Part shown: positions 37,246 through 46,436 of the stretch, piece by piece
Layout: every line of letters begins with the position of its first letter
Numbering within the stretch: position 1 is the first letter of the stretch
From: Palsa-504 sp050011155
GTDB lineage: Bacteria; Actinomycetota; Actinomycetes; Streptosporangiales; Streptosporangiaceae
DNA length: 64,000 nucleotides
Assembly: GCA_050011155.1 (NCBI GenBank)
Contig: JBEKJP010000060.1
Location: 10,800 to 74,799, forward strand
Reading direction: 5' to 3'
Notes under the pieces: model-generated
The model's input: only the letters and a program-made list of their open reading frames with translations
Told to the model about the DNA's origin: nothing
Database searches by the model: none
Program-made: the position numbers and the translations under genes

Positions 37246-38464
37246 CGTCGTCGTTACCGGGGTGGGCATCGTCTCGCCGGTGGGCGGTGACGCCCCGTCC
37301 ACCATGAAGGCGCTGCTCGGCGGCGAATCCGGGGTGACCCTGCTGCCAGAAGACCAGCGCGAGCGGACGCCGGTGCACCTGTACGCCCCGGTCGGTGACG
37401 ATGCCCTGAGCCGGGTCAGCCGCCGGGAGAAGCTGCGCCACGACCGGTCCGTGCACCTGGCCCTGGCGGCCGGCCGGGAAGCCTGGCAGGACGCCGGCGC
37501 CCCGGCGGCCGATCCGGCCCGGGTCGCCTCGGTGGTCGCGACCGGCATGGGCGGGCTGACCACCCTGCTCGAACTGCACGAGCGTTACCTGGTCAAGGGC
37601 CCGGTCGGCCTGCCCGCCCACACCATTACCGGCATCATGGCCAACGCCAGCTCGGCGCTGCTGGCCAGCGAGATCGGCGCCCGGGCGGCGGCCGTATCGC
37701 TCGCGAGCGCCTGCGCCTCGGGATCCGACGCCATCGCCCACGCCCTGCGCCTGTTCCGCGACGACGAGATCGACCTGGCCGTGGCCGGGGGCACCGAGGC
37801 CATCGCCCACCCGGTCACGCTAGCGGCGTTCGGCGCGCTGCGGGCCTTGTCAAAACGGCACGACGACCCGGCGCACGCGTCGCGGCCGTTCGACCGCGAC
37901 CGGGACGGGTTCGTGCTCGGGGAGGGGGCGGCCATCATGGTGCTTGAACGCCGCCGGCACGCCGCGGGCCGGGGCGCGCGGATCCTGGCCCGGATCGCGG
38001 GGGCGGGCTCCACCTGCGACGGTTCCCACCTGGTGGCGCCCGACCCCACCGGCCGCTGGAACGCCGCCGCCATCGGCAAGGCGCTGCGCGCGGCCGGGAT
38101 GGGCCCGCCGGACATCTCCTGCGTCAGCGCCCACGCGACCGCCACCGTGCAGGGCGACCTGGCCGAGAACGAGGCGCTTAAGCAGGCGTTCGGCGGTGCC
38201 CTGGCTGACATCTGCGTGACCGCGCTGAAGTCGTCGTTCGGCCACACCATCGGCGCGTCCGGCGCGGTGGCGGCCGCGGTCGCCGCCCTGTCCGTCCGCG
38301 ACCGGGCCGTTCCCCCCACCCGCAACCTCGATAACCTGGACCCCGCCATCGACCTGGACGTGGTCCGCGAGACGCCCCGCCCGCTGCCGCCCGGCGCGGC
38401 GGTCCTGGTCAACGCGGCCGGGTTCGGCGGCCACAACACCGCCCTCGTCATCGCGGGCGAGTAG
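37232..38464 (+). CDS. beta-ketoacyl-ACP synthase (FabF/KAS II family)
   Basis: 410 residues, thiolase fold. The catalytic triad is intact: Cys161 in LASACASGSD, His301 in SAHATATVQGD and His338 in SSFGHTIGASGA. It condenses an acyl primer with malonyl-ACP, so the neighbouring ACP is the natural partner. It overlaps the ACP gene by 14 nt. The length fits a single-domain FabF or a type II PKS ketosynthase alpha, but no chain-length-factor gene follows. The product may be exported by the divergent MFS protein. Confidence 0.92.
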   Translation: MSADDVVVTGVGIVSPVGGDAPSTMKALLGGESGVTLLPEDQRERTPVHLYAPVGDDALSRVSRREKLRHDRSVHLALAAGREAWQDAGAPAADPARVASVVATGMGGLTTLLELHERYLVKGPVGLPAHTITGIMANASSALLASEIGARAAAVSLASACASGSDAIAHALRLFRDDEIDLAVAGGTEAIAHPVTLAAFGALRALSKRHDDPAHASRPFDRDRDGFVLGEGAAIMVLERRRHAAGRGARILARIAGAGSTCDGSHLVAPDPTGRWNAAAIGKALRAAGMGPPDISCVSAHATATVQGDLAENEALKQAFGGALADICVTALKSSFGHTIGASGAVAAAVAALSVRDRAVPPTRNLDNLDPAIDLDVVRETPRPLPPGAAVLVNAAGFGGHNTALVIAGE

Positions 38465-38800
38465 CGGGCGTTTGCGAAACTCGCAACAGGCATGGCGTGG
38501 AGAAAGAGGTCCCCGTGCGGCCACTGAGCAGCGGCGCGCCGGGGTGTCACCCGCGCGGCATCGACAGCGCTCACCCGCCCAGCCAGCCTGCATCGTGAAC
38601 TGGCAGGGGACCAGCTCGTGCTCGGGGGGCGGACCGGGGAACATGCGGCTGACAGCGGGCATCGGACGACCTCTCGGGCTGGTTCGGGCGGTCAGGCGGG
38701 GCGTGACGGCATCCGCGCAGCTTAGCCGGGGGGATGCGACATTAATGGGACATTTGCGGTCTGGTCATACCTGGACGAAAGCGCTTTGATGCAGGGAGCC
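38465..38800. other. intergenic region, no supported gene
   Basis: Between the ketosynthase and the decayed NB-ARC gene. Contains an AAAGCGCTTT palindrome at 38778-38787 but no adjacent gene start. Short open frames lack ribosome-binding sites. Confidence 0.5.
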
Positions 38801-40301
38801 TCAGGCCGGCGCCGATCCGGAGGGGAATCGGCGTCGTGCCCGGCCGTCTGAGTTCGCGAGCATGGCCCGGACCTTGTCGGCGGCGTCGTGGTTGCGCAGG
38901 TCCTCGAAGATGACCAGGGCCTGCTCCCAGGCCTCCCGGGCCTGGGCGAGATTGCCGGCCGCCTGGCGGGTCTCGCCGAGGTGGGTGAGGGCGTCCGCTT
39001 CGGTGAAGCGGTCGCCGGCTTCCCGGTGCAGGCTGAGCGCGCGCTGGTAGCAGGCGGCGGCTTCGCCGAGGTTGCCCAGATGGTGCTCGGCGTACCCCAG
39101 GCTGTCCGCCGGCGCGCTCGGTGATCAGATGAGCGCGGGCCAGCTCGCCGAGGTCCCGGCGGGCCCGCCCCAGGTCGGCAGCGGCCAGGTCGGTACTGGC
39201 CAGGCTGGCCGCGGCCGGGCCGCTGATGTCGGGGCCGGGGTGGATGCCCAGCAGCCGGAACATCCGCGCCGCCGAGGGGCTGAGCTGACGGACCGACCAG
39301 GAGAACACCGCGCGGACATCGGCCGCGGGATCGCCGGCGTCCAGGGCGTCCAGCCGGCCAGCGGCGTTGAGCAGCTCGTCAGCCAGCGCCGCCAGCGGAA
39401 GGCGGGGCCTGGTCGCGGCCCGGGCCGCCGCGATCGCGACGGCCAGCGGCAAGCAGCCGCTCAAGCTGGCGATCGCGCTGACCGCGCCGGGCTCGGCGGC
39501 GGCCCGGGCCAGGCCGATCCGGGTGGCCAGCAGCTCGGTGGCCTCACTATGGGCCAGCACGTCCAGGGACAGCAGCCGGGCGCCGTCGGTCGCGGCCAGG
39601 CCGGTCAGCTGGCTGCGGCTGGTGACCAGGACCAGGGTCCCGGCCGAGGCCGGCCGCAGCAGCCGGACCTGCTGCTCGTCGCGGGCGTTGTCCAGGACGA
39701 TCAGCATCCGCCGGTCCGCCAGCAGGCTGCGGTAGAGGGCCGCCTGGGCCTCCGGGCTGGCCGGGACGCGCTCCGGGGCCACCCCCAGGGCGTCCAGGAA
39801 TCCGCGGATGGCCTCGGGCGCGGTGACCGGGCTGCCGGACGGGTCGAAGCCGCGCAGGTTCACGTACAGCTGCCCGCCCGGGAACCGGCCCGCCACCTGG
39901 TGCGCCCAGTACAGGGCCAGCGCGGTCTTGCCCACGCCGGCCATCCCGCTGACCGCGCTGATCACCGCCGTCCCCGGGTGGCTGGCTTCGGCCGCGTCCA
40001 GGACCTGGGTGAGCCGCTGCAGCTCAGCCGCGCGCCCGGTGAAATCGGCCACCGCGCCCGGCAGCTGCCGGGGCGCCACGCCGTCACCCCGCTGGTCACC
40101 GGTGGCCAGCAGGCCCTCGAGCAGGTCGGCCGAGACGTTCAGCGCCCGGGCCAGCCGGGGCCGGATCGACGGCAGCGGCTCGCTCTCGCCGCGTTCCCAC
40201 CGCACCACCGTGGAACGCCCGACGGCCAGCAGCTCGGCCAGCGCTTCCTGCGTCAGCCCCAGCGCCTTACGCCGCTGGACCAGGCGCTGCCGTCGGGCCA
40301 C
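38801..40301 (-). pseudogene. HTH-NB-ARC-TPR regulator with internal deletion
   Basis: From a GTG at 40301 (AGGAGG 6 nt upstream) the protein opens with an Xre-type HTH (RKALGLTQEALAELLAVGRS), then an NB-ARC ATPase: P-loop SGMAGVGKTALAL, ADRRMLIVLDNARD, TLVLVTSRSQL, SGCLPLAVAIA. It runs to LGELARAHLITE, where the reading frame changes. The C-terminal TPR part (DSLGYAEHHLGNLGEAAACY, THLGETRQAAGNLAQAREAW) resumes in another frame and ends at 38801. The several hundred residues that normally link these parts are missing. It reads as an AfsR/SARP-like signal-transduction ATPase broken by an out-of-frame deletion near 39120-39130. Confidence 0.8.
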
Positions 40302-40434
40302 GTGACGGCCTCCTGTCGGCCAAGGTGGATCTGGATCCCGGACTGAGATGCCCGTTGACACCAGACGTTAGCGCGGCCGGTCCCTTTTACCGCCTCCAAT
40401 TCGCAGCCGGGAATCCTTATTATCACCAGCTGAT

Positions 40435-41424
40435 TCAGGGTGCCTGCGGCAGCGATTTCAGCCAGTCCACGAGGAACTCGTTGACCTCAACGGCCCGTTC
40501 CTGCTGGACCCAGTGGCCGCACCCGGGCAGGATATGGCTGCCCCGCAGGTCGGGCAGGGTCTCGGGAAAGCGGGCGATGGCCCGGGCCCCCCACCTGGTC
40601 GGGCCGTCCTTTTCCCCGCCGATGAACAGGGCGGGAACCCGGATAGGCGCGCCTCGCCACGGCTGGAGGTCCTGCCAGTCCCGGTCCACGTTGCGGTAGC
40701 GGTTGAGGGCACCACGGAAACCGGTCCGCTCGAACTCCGCGGCATAGAACCCGAGGTCGTCCTCGGTGAGCCAGCCGGGCAGCGGGCCGGGGGCGGGGAA
40801 GCGGTCCCGCAGCATCGTGCCCCGCGCCACGGTGGCGATGCTCGCCCCGCCGGACGCCGACTCCGCCCCGTCGGCTGACGCCGCGACGTAGAAGCCGAGC
40901 AGCCACGAGCGCACGTCGATCTCGGCTTCCCGCTCGGCCCGTCCCGGCTCCTGGAAGTAGCTGATGTAAAACTCCTCGTCGGGGCCGGCCAGCCGGGCCA
41001 TCTCGGCGAAGGCCTCGGTGGGCCGCCGGGTGCCCGGCGGGCTGTAGGGCACGCTGAGCATCGCGACCGCGGTGAAGATGTCCGGCCGCAGCAGGGCCGA
41101 GTGGGCGGCGATCGGCGCCCCCCAGTCGTGCCCGATGACGATCGCCGGTTCCCCTCGTCCGGCCAGTGCCTCCACCACGCCGAGGTTGTCGGTGACGTGC
41201 TGGAGCATCCCGTAGGCCTCGACCTCCAGCGGAGCGGACGACCGGCCGTACCCCCGGACGTCGATCGCCACCGCCCGGAACCCGGCCGCGGCGATCACCG
41301 GCAGCTGGTGCCGCCACGAGTACCATGACTCGGGGAACCCGTGGACGAGCAGGACCAGCGGGCCCGACCCTTCCTCCACGCAGTGGATCCTCGTCCCCCG
41401 GGCGTCGATCACCTGGTGCCTCAT
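40435..41424 (-). CDS. epoxide hydrolase-like alpha/beta hydrolase
   Basis: 329 residues. HGFPESWYSWRHQLP (oxyanion hole), nucleophile Asp in IVIGHDWGAPIAAHSA, a cap domain and C-terminal His in ILPGCGHWVQQERAVEVN match soluble EphA-type epoxide hydrolases. The Asp in GHDWG, rather than Ser, sets it apart from esterases. It would convert epoxides to diols in the cytoplasm. It stands alone, divergent from the helicase gene; the broken regulator follows 133 nt downstream. Confidence 0.9.
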   Translation of the reverse strand: MRHQVIDARGTRIHCVEEGSGPLVLLVHGFPESWYSWRHQLPVIAAAGFRAVAIDVRGYGRSSAPLEVEAYGMLQHVTDNLGVVEALAGRGEPAIVIGHDWGAPIAAHSALLRPDIFTAVAMLSVPYSPPGTRRPTEAFAEMARLAGPDEEFYISYFQEPGRAEREAEIDVRSWLLGFYVAASADGAESASGGASIATVARGTMLRDRFPAPGPLPGWLTEDDLGFYAAEFERTGFRGALNRYRNVDRDWQDLQPWRGAPIRVPALFIGGEKDGPTRWGARAIARFPETLPDLRGSHILPGCGHWVQQERAVEVNEFLVDWLKSLPQAP

Positions 41425-41698
41425 GAGCCGAAGGCTACGTGAACGACCGGCGCCGAGTTAAGCGGACGTCCGGGGAATGAATCGAGTACCGGATAAGCTC
41501 TACCTTGCGGTCCTGGTTGTCTTGCGTTTCGTTGCGTGTTTCCTTCAGGGCCTAGATGAGCAGCGCCGGGAACCAGCCCGCACGCTGATGGCCCGTTGCG
41601 ACGGTAGTGCGCTGCGACGGAGGCCGCGCTCGGTGTCAGCGCCCTGGGGCGGCGCTCCACCGCGTGGCCATGGACGTAACCAGTGCGGGAGTGTACAG

Positions 41699-43408
41699 GT
41701 GCTTGACGAGCAAGGCGGTCGTTCATTGGCCGGGGACGATGACGCGGATGCCAGCGGCTTCGCCGAACTGGGGCTGGCCCCCGGATTGTGCCGGGTGCTG
41801 TCTGGCCTCGGCTACGAGGAGCCGACGCCCATCCAGCACGCGGCCGTGCCGCCGCTGGTCGCGGGCCGTGACCTGGTCGGGCAGGCCGCGACGGGGACGG
41901 GCAAGACGGCCGCCTTCGCGCTTCCCGTGCTCCAGCGGCTCTTCGCCCGGAGCGAGCGGGCGGGGGTGCTCGCCCTGGTCCTCGTGCCCACGCGCGAGCT
42001 CGCGATACAGGTCTCCGAGGCGATGCACACCTACGGGCGCGACGTCAAAGTACGGGTGCTGGCGGTCTACGGCGGGCAGCCGATCAGCCGGCAGTTGCGG
42101 GCGCTGGAACGCGGCGTCGACGTCGTGGTGGCGACGCCCGGGCGTGCGCTCGACCACATCGCCCGGGGCACGCTGGACCTGAGCGGCCTCGAGATCGTCG
42201 TGCTCGACGAGGCCGACGAGATGTTCGACATGGGCTTCGCCGAGGACATCGAGACGATCCTGGGCAAAACCCCGAAGAGCCGGCAGACGGCGCTGTTCTC
42301 GGCGACCATGCCGCCGCGGATCGACGGTATGGTGCGCCGCCACCTGAACGACCCGGTGCGGGTCGAACTCGGCGGCAAGGCGTCGGCGTCGTCCGACGTG
42401 CTGCTGGTGCGGCAGACCGCCTACATGACGCTACGCGGGTACAAGCCGGCCGCCCTCGTGCGCGTGCTCGACCTGGAGATGCCGGCCGCCGCGGTCGTCT
42501 TCTGCCGGACCAGGGAGGAAGTAGACCAGCTGACCGAGACCCTGAACGGCAAGGGCCATCGGGCCGAGGCGCTGCACGGCGGAATGGACCAGCAGCAGCG
42601 CGACCGGGTCATGGGCCGGCTGCGCGGAGGCGGCCTCGGTCTCCTCGTGGCCACCGATGTCGCCGCCCGCGGGCTCGACGTCGAGCGGCTCACGCACGTG
42701 GTGAACTACGACGTGCCGAGTGCGCCGGAGTCCTACGTGCACCGCATCGGACGGGTCGGCCGGGCGGGCCGCGAAGGCACCGCCATCACGCTGGCCACGC
42801 CGCGCGAGCACAACATGCTCAAGGCTATCGAGCGGGCGACGGGACGGCCGATCGCGATCGAGAAGCTGCCGACCGTGGCCGGCCTGCGCGCCAGGCGCCT
42901 GGAGGTGACGCGCGAAACCCTCCGGCAGATCGTGCTCGAAGACGACCTGGACGCCTTCCGGTCCGTGGTGGGGCCGCTCGGCGAAGAGTTCGGCATCTAT
43001 GAGGTGGCCCTGGCCGCGGTCAAGCTGGCCGCCGATGCGAGCGGGACTTCTCGCGACGAAGAAGAACTGCCCGATGTCGACCTGCCCGCACCGGACGACC
43101 GCGGCGGGCGGGGCAAGGCCGCGGGCCGCGACCAGCGGCGCGGACGTGCGGCCGCGCAGGGCACGACGCGGCTGTTCGTGGGGACGGGCCGTTCTTCCGG
43201 AGTCCGGCCGCAGGATCTCGTCGGCGTCATCGCGCGCAAGTCGCACCTATCCGGCCGGGAGATCGGCGCGATCGAGATCGCCGACCGCTTCTCGCTCGTC
43301 GAGGTCCCCGAGACCGCGGCCGACGACGTGGTCGCGGCGCTCCGGCAGGTCCTCATCAAGGGCCGCAAGACGACGGTCCGCCGCGAGCGCTACTCCGCCG
43401 CCCGCTAG
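41699..43408 (+). CDS. DEAD-box RNA helicase (DeaD/CsdA type)
   Basis: 569 residues. The Q-motif (FAELGLAPGLCRVLSGLGYEE-type, PTPIQ) precedes Walker A ATGTGKTAAF, PTRELA, VVLDEADEMFDMGF, SATMP and the second RecA domain ending YVHRIGRVGRAG. The C-terminal region has a DbpA-like RNA-binding domain (GTTRLFVGTG, DLVGVIARKSHLSG, GAIEIADRFSLVEV). It unwinds structured RNA, likely in ribosome assembly or cold adaptation. The GTG at 41699 with GGGAG 7 nt upstream is preferred; the frame is open to 41477 but that part lacks family similarity. The 270-bp leader to the divergent hydrolase is less GC-rich and may hold a structured 5' UTR. Confidence 0.93.
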   Translation: MLDEQGGRSLAGDDDADASGFAELGLAPGLCRVLSGLGYEEPTPIQHAAVPPLVAGRDLVGQAATGTGKTAAFALPVLQRLFARSERAGVLALVLVPTRELAIQVSEAMHTYGRDVKVRVLAVYGGQPISRQLRALERGVDVVVATPGRALDHIARGTLDLSGLEIVVLDEADEMFDMGFAEDIETILGKTPKSRQTALFSATMPPRIDGMVRRHLNDPVRVELGGKASASSDVLLVRQTAYMTLRGYKPAALVRVLDLEMPAAAVVFCRTREEVDQLTETLNGKGHRAEALHGGMDQQQRDRVMGRLRGGGLGLLVATDVAARGLDVERLTHVVNYDVPSAPESYVHRIGRVGRAGREGTAITLATPREHNMLKAIERATGRPIAIEKLPTVAGLRARRLEVTRETLRQIVLEDDLDAFRSVVGPLGEEFGIYEVALAAVKLAADASGTSRDEEELPDVDLPAPDDRGGRGKAAGRDQRRGRAAAQGTTRLFVGTGRSSGVRPQDLVGVIARKSHLSGREIGAIEIADRFSLVEVPETAADDVVAALRQVLIKGRKTTVRRERYSAAR

Positions 43409-43422
43409 CGGGGCGCGCGCCC

Positions 43423-43436
43423 ACCCCGTACGGGGT
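43423..43436. promoter_or_regulatory. perfect 14-bp palindrome ACCCCGTACGGGGT
   Basis: Directly after the helicase stop, between convergent genes. A 14-bp perfect palindrome without loop fits a dimeric regulator site better than a terminator, but no promoter is obvious. The role is unknown. Confidence 0.35.
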
Positions 43437-43648
43437 AGCGCTCCCTGACGGTTCCGCGTTTCTGCAGCCGGGGATCTCTGCTCGGGCAGGTGCCCGGTGA
43501 CGTGGTCGCATCGGCGTTCGCGGTGTTCAATCCGTCGGCCGTCCGGAACGGCGCGCTTACCGGCCTCCGGGCCGCACGAGATGGCGGGCCGGTCCTAGAT
43601 GCCACGGCTCACCAGCCTCCTAGCCCAGAACACCTGAACGCGGGCGCG

Positions 43649-46276
43649 TCAGGCGGCGCCCAGGGCGACGAGGGAGGTGGCGGTGGCGTGCTGGACCGGG
43701 TCGTCTCTGAGCGCGTGGCGCACGCGGTAGAGCGACTCGGCCAGGGTCTGGCCCGCGCGCAGGTGGCGGTGCAGATCCACCATCAGCGGGACCAGGGCCT
43801 GGTCGTTCAGCGGCACCAGGCCCGCGATGATCCCCGCCGTCCCCAGCGGCAGCAAGCTGCTGGCCAGGCCGAGCAGCTCGTTGGCCCCGGCGGGCGCCAG
43901 CACGGCACCCTCACAACTGGACAGGACCAGCCGGTACGGCGCGCGGTTCAGGCGCTCGAAGTCGTAGCCGGTCAGCGGCCCGTCGTGCATCCGCAGCGAG
44001 GAGAACAGCGGGCTGTCGGCCCGGAAGATCCCGTGCGCGGCGATGTGCGCCAGCCAGGCCCCGTCCAGCGCCGACAGCACCTTGTCGGCCGTGGCCGCGG
44101 CGTCGTCCAGCACCGTAACGTCGTCGTACAACTTGGCTAGTTCGGCCACCTCGCCCCCGTCCGAGGCCAGGCCGGGACCGCGGGCCAGGACGACGCCCCG
44201 GTGCGGGGGCTCGGTCGCGCGGTGAGCGCGCATCCAGGCTGCCGCGGACGGCGCGACGCTTATGACCTGGTCCTTCAGCGCGGGCAGGATGGCCCACGGG
44301 ATGGGGTGCAGCTTGCCGGTCGGGACGATGATGACCGGCCCGTCGCCCAGCTGCCTGGCGGCCGGTCCGAGCAGCGCGCGCTGGAGGGCCGGTCCGGCCT
44401 GGTCAAGCACGGCCAGCGGGCCAGCCGGGTCGGCCCCGGGCCGGCTGCGGGCCAGGCGGCGCAGGGCGAAGCGAGCGAAATCGGCAGCCTTCATGGCGTC
44501 GCTGGCCTGGCCCGCCGCGAACTGCCTGATGCGGCCAGCGCCGCAGATCAGGACGTGCAGGCGGCCGTCGATGTCGACGAACTCGATCAGCTGGGCCTGG
44601 CCGAGCTCGTCGAGCAGGTCGGCCGGGCTGAACGGGGCCCGGGTCCACCGCCCGTTACCCTGGGCTCGCAGCGCGCTGGCGCGCACCTCGGTTTCCAGCC
44701 GCTGTTGTTCTTTCTGCAGCGACGCGCTCGGCCTGCCTTGGTCCTGGCCCCTGGTCATCGCGCGGAGCGCGGCCAGGCTGGCGTTCAGCTCCGCGTCGGC
44801 TGACGGCCGCACCGGGGGAACCGCCCAGGCGGTGGCGCGCCAGCGCTCGCTCCAGGTCAGCAGGAGCCGCGGCCGGCGGGCCCGCGCGGCATGCCGCTGG
44901 GCGAGGGCGGCCAGTTCGGCGCCGTGCACGGTGGCCTGGGCCCGGAGTTCCGAGGCGCCCAGGGCCAGCCGGTGCTCGTCGAGGACGTCGAGCCCTCGCC
45001 GGCAGGCGGCCAGCATCCGGCTCGGCTGGTCAGCCGCCTCGGCCCGCAGGGCTTCGCCGAGCCACCCGCTGACCCGCGACAGCGCCGGGCCGCGCCGCCG
45101 GGTCGGGGCCAGCGCGGCCAGATGGTGCTCGGCGTCGTCGCGGCGGCCGAGTTCGAGCGCCACCCGTCCGGCCAGCAGATGAGCCTGGGCCGCATCGCTC
45201 GAGCCGAGCTCATCCAGCCGGGCGGCCGCCCGGTTCGCCTCGCGCAGCAAGGGGGCCGACAACGGGCCGACTTTGTAGCGCGCTTCGATGACCACGCGGG
45301 CCGAATGGGCCTGCTGCCAGGAGCGGCGCTGCCTCCGGTACAGGCGGTAGGCGGCCCGCGCCCGGTCCAGGGCGGCCTCGGGCTGGGCCGCGGCCAAGGC
45401 GCAGTTGGCCGCCATCAGGAGAAGATCCGCCTTCTCCGTCAGGTGGCCGTGGATCTCCTCTATTTCCCCCAGCGCGGCCTCGGCTTCGGCCAGGGCGTCG
45501 CCCGCCAGCCCGGCCGCCAGCAGCACGGCGCACCGTTTGACCCGCAGCGTTATGGTCGGCACCTTCAACCGCTGGTAGCTGGGGGTCGCCGCATCGAGGT
45601 AGGCCAGCGCGGCGGGGAGGTCCCCCGACGCGTAGGCGGTCAGCGCGCGATTGAGCATCGGATCGAGCGCTTCCAGTTCCTGCCCGATTGTCGAGTACAG
45701 CCGGATGGCGGAAACGTAATCGGCGTCGGCCCGGCTGGTCGACCCCAGCCGCAGGTAGGCGCTCGCGCGGAGATTGAGCGCACGGGCCGTCCAGAGGGTG
45801 TCACCCGCGCGCCGCAGGACGGCGACCGCGTGCCGCGCGTCTTCCAGGGCGGCCGGAAACCAGCCGAGTCTGACGAACAGGATCCCGCGCCGGTACAGGA
45901 CCTGCGCCGCCAGGACACCAGAGGACCGGCGCAGGGCGGCCTCGAAGGCGGCTAGCCCGGCGGCCGTCCGGCCCGCGTAGAAGAGCGCCACGCCCAGGCC
46001 GGCCAGGACATCGGCCTCGCGCTCGGCCGAGCCCGTGCGGCGGGCCTGGCGCAGCGCCTGGCGCAGCTCACGGACCCCGGCCTCAACGTCGCCGCAGTCG
46101 CGCAGCACGATCCCCGCGGCCTGATGGGCCACCGAGGCCTCATAAGGGCCCGGCCGTCCGGCGAGCACAGCCCGCGCTCTGGTCAGCGCGACCCAGGGCT
46201 GGGACGAGGCCAGCGTGACCAGATCGTCCACCTCACGCGGACCTGCCGCGGGCGCGCTCTCTCCCACAGCCACCAC
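43649..46276 (-). CDS. TPR-CHAT protein (caspase-like peptidase)
   Basis: 875 residues. Residues about 30-480 are tetratricopeptide-like helical repeats (AGIVLRDCGDVEAGVRELRQ, YLRLGSTSRADADYVSAIRL). The C-terminal CHAT domain, clan CD like caspases and separase, has its dyad in LAHIAAHGIFRADSPLFSSL (His748) and YRLVLSSCEGAVL (Cys788), ending AESLYRVRHALRDDPVQHA. Both catalytic residues are intact. Such proteins are proteases, often switched on by a partner sensed through the TPR part. It is divergent from an S8 subtilase, 160 bp apart, suggesting a functional pair. No membrane segment. Confidence 0.9.
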   Translation of the reverse strand: MVAVGESAPAAGPREVDDLVTLASSQPWVALTRARAVLAGRPGPYEASVAHQAAGIVLRDCGDVEAGVRELRQALRQARRTGSAEREADVLAGLGVALFYAGRTAAGLAAFEAALRRSSGVLAAQVLYRRGILFVRLGWFPAALEDARHAVAVLRRAGDTLWTARALNLRASAYLRLGSTSRADADYVSAIRLYSTIGQELEALDPMLNRALTAYASGDLPAALAYLDAATPSYQRLKVPTITLRVKRCAVLLAAGLAGDALAEAEAALGEIEEIHGHLTEKADLLLMAANCALAAAQPEAALDRARAAYRLYRRQRRSWQQAHSARVVIEARYKVGPLSAPLLREANRAAARLDELGSSDAAQAHLLAGRVALELGRRDDAEHHLAALAPTRRRGPALSRVSGWLGEALRAEAADQPSRMLAACRRGLDVLDEHRLALGASELRAQATVHGAELAALAQRHAARARRPRLLLTWSERWRATAWAVPPVRPSADAELNASLAALRAMTRGQDQGRPSASLQKEQQRLETEVRASALRAQGNGRWTRAPFSPADLLDELGQAQLIEFVDIDGRLHVLICGAGRIRQFAAGQASDAMKAADFARFALRRLARSRPGADPAGPLAVLDQAGPALQRALLGPAARQLGDGPVIIVPTGKLHPIPWAILPALKDQVISVAPSAAAWMRAHRATEPPHRGVVLARGPGLASDGGEVAELAKLYDDVTVLDDAAATADKVLSALDGAWLAHIAAHGIFRADSPLFSSLRMHDGPLTGYDFERLNRAPYRLVLSSCEGAVLAPAGANELLGLASSLLPLGTAGIIAGLVPLNDQALVPLMVDLHRHLRAGQTLAESLYRVRHALRDDPVQHATATSLVALGAA

Positions 46277-46436
46277 CCGATTTTAGGTCTCCAGATTGAC
46301 GTGGTCCACCTGTATTAAAACGTCACAGCGGCTCCTCCGTAGATCGCACCCCAGACCGCGAATTTTAGAGGACTTGCGAAACCGGCCACCGGTGCCGCTG
46401 TTAGATCAGGTAAATGATCGATTTCGGGAGGCCAGA

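Noticed and set aside
38778..38787. AAAGCGCTTT palindrome as another LacI operator
   Set aside because: The outer bases differ from GAAGCGCTTC and no gene start is adjacent; it lies downstream of the broken NB-ARC gene.
41477..41698. 74-residue N-terminal extension of the DEAD-box helicase
   Set aside because: No family similarity in this part, and the GTG at 41699 has a good ribosome-binding site before the Q-motif.
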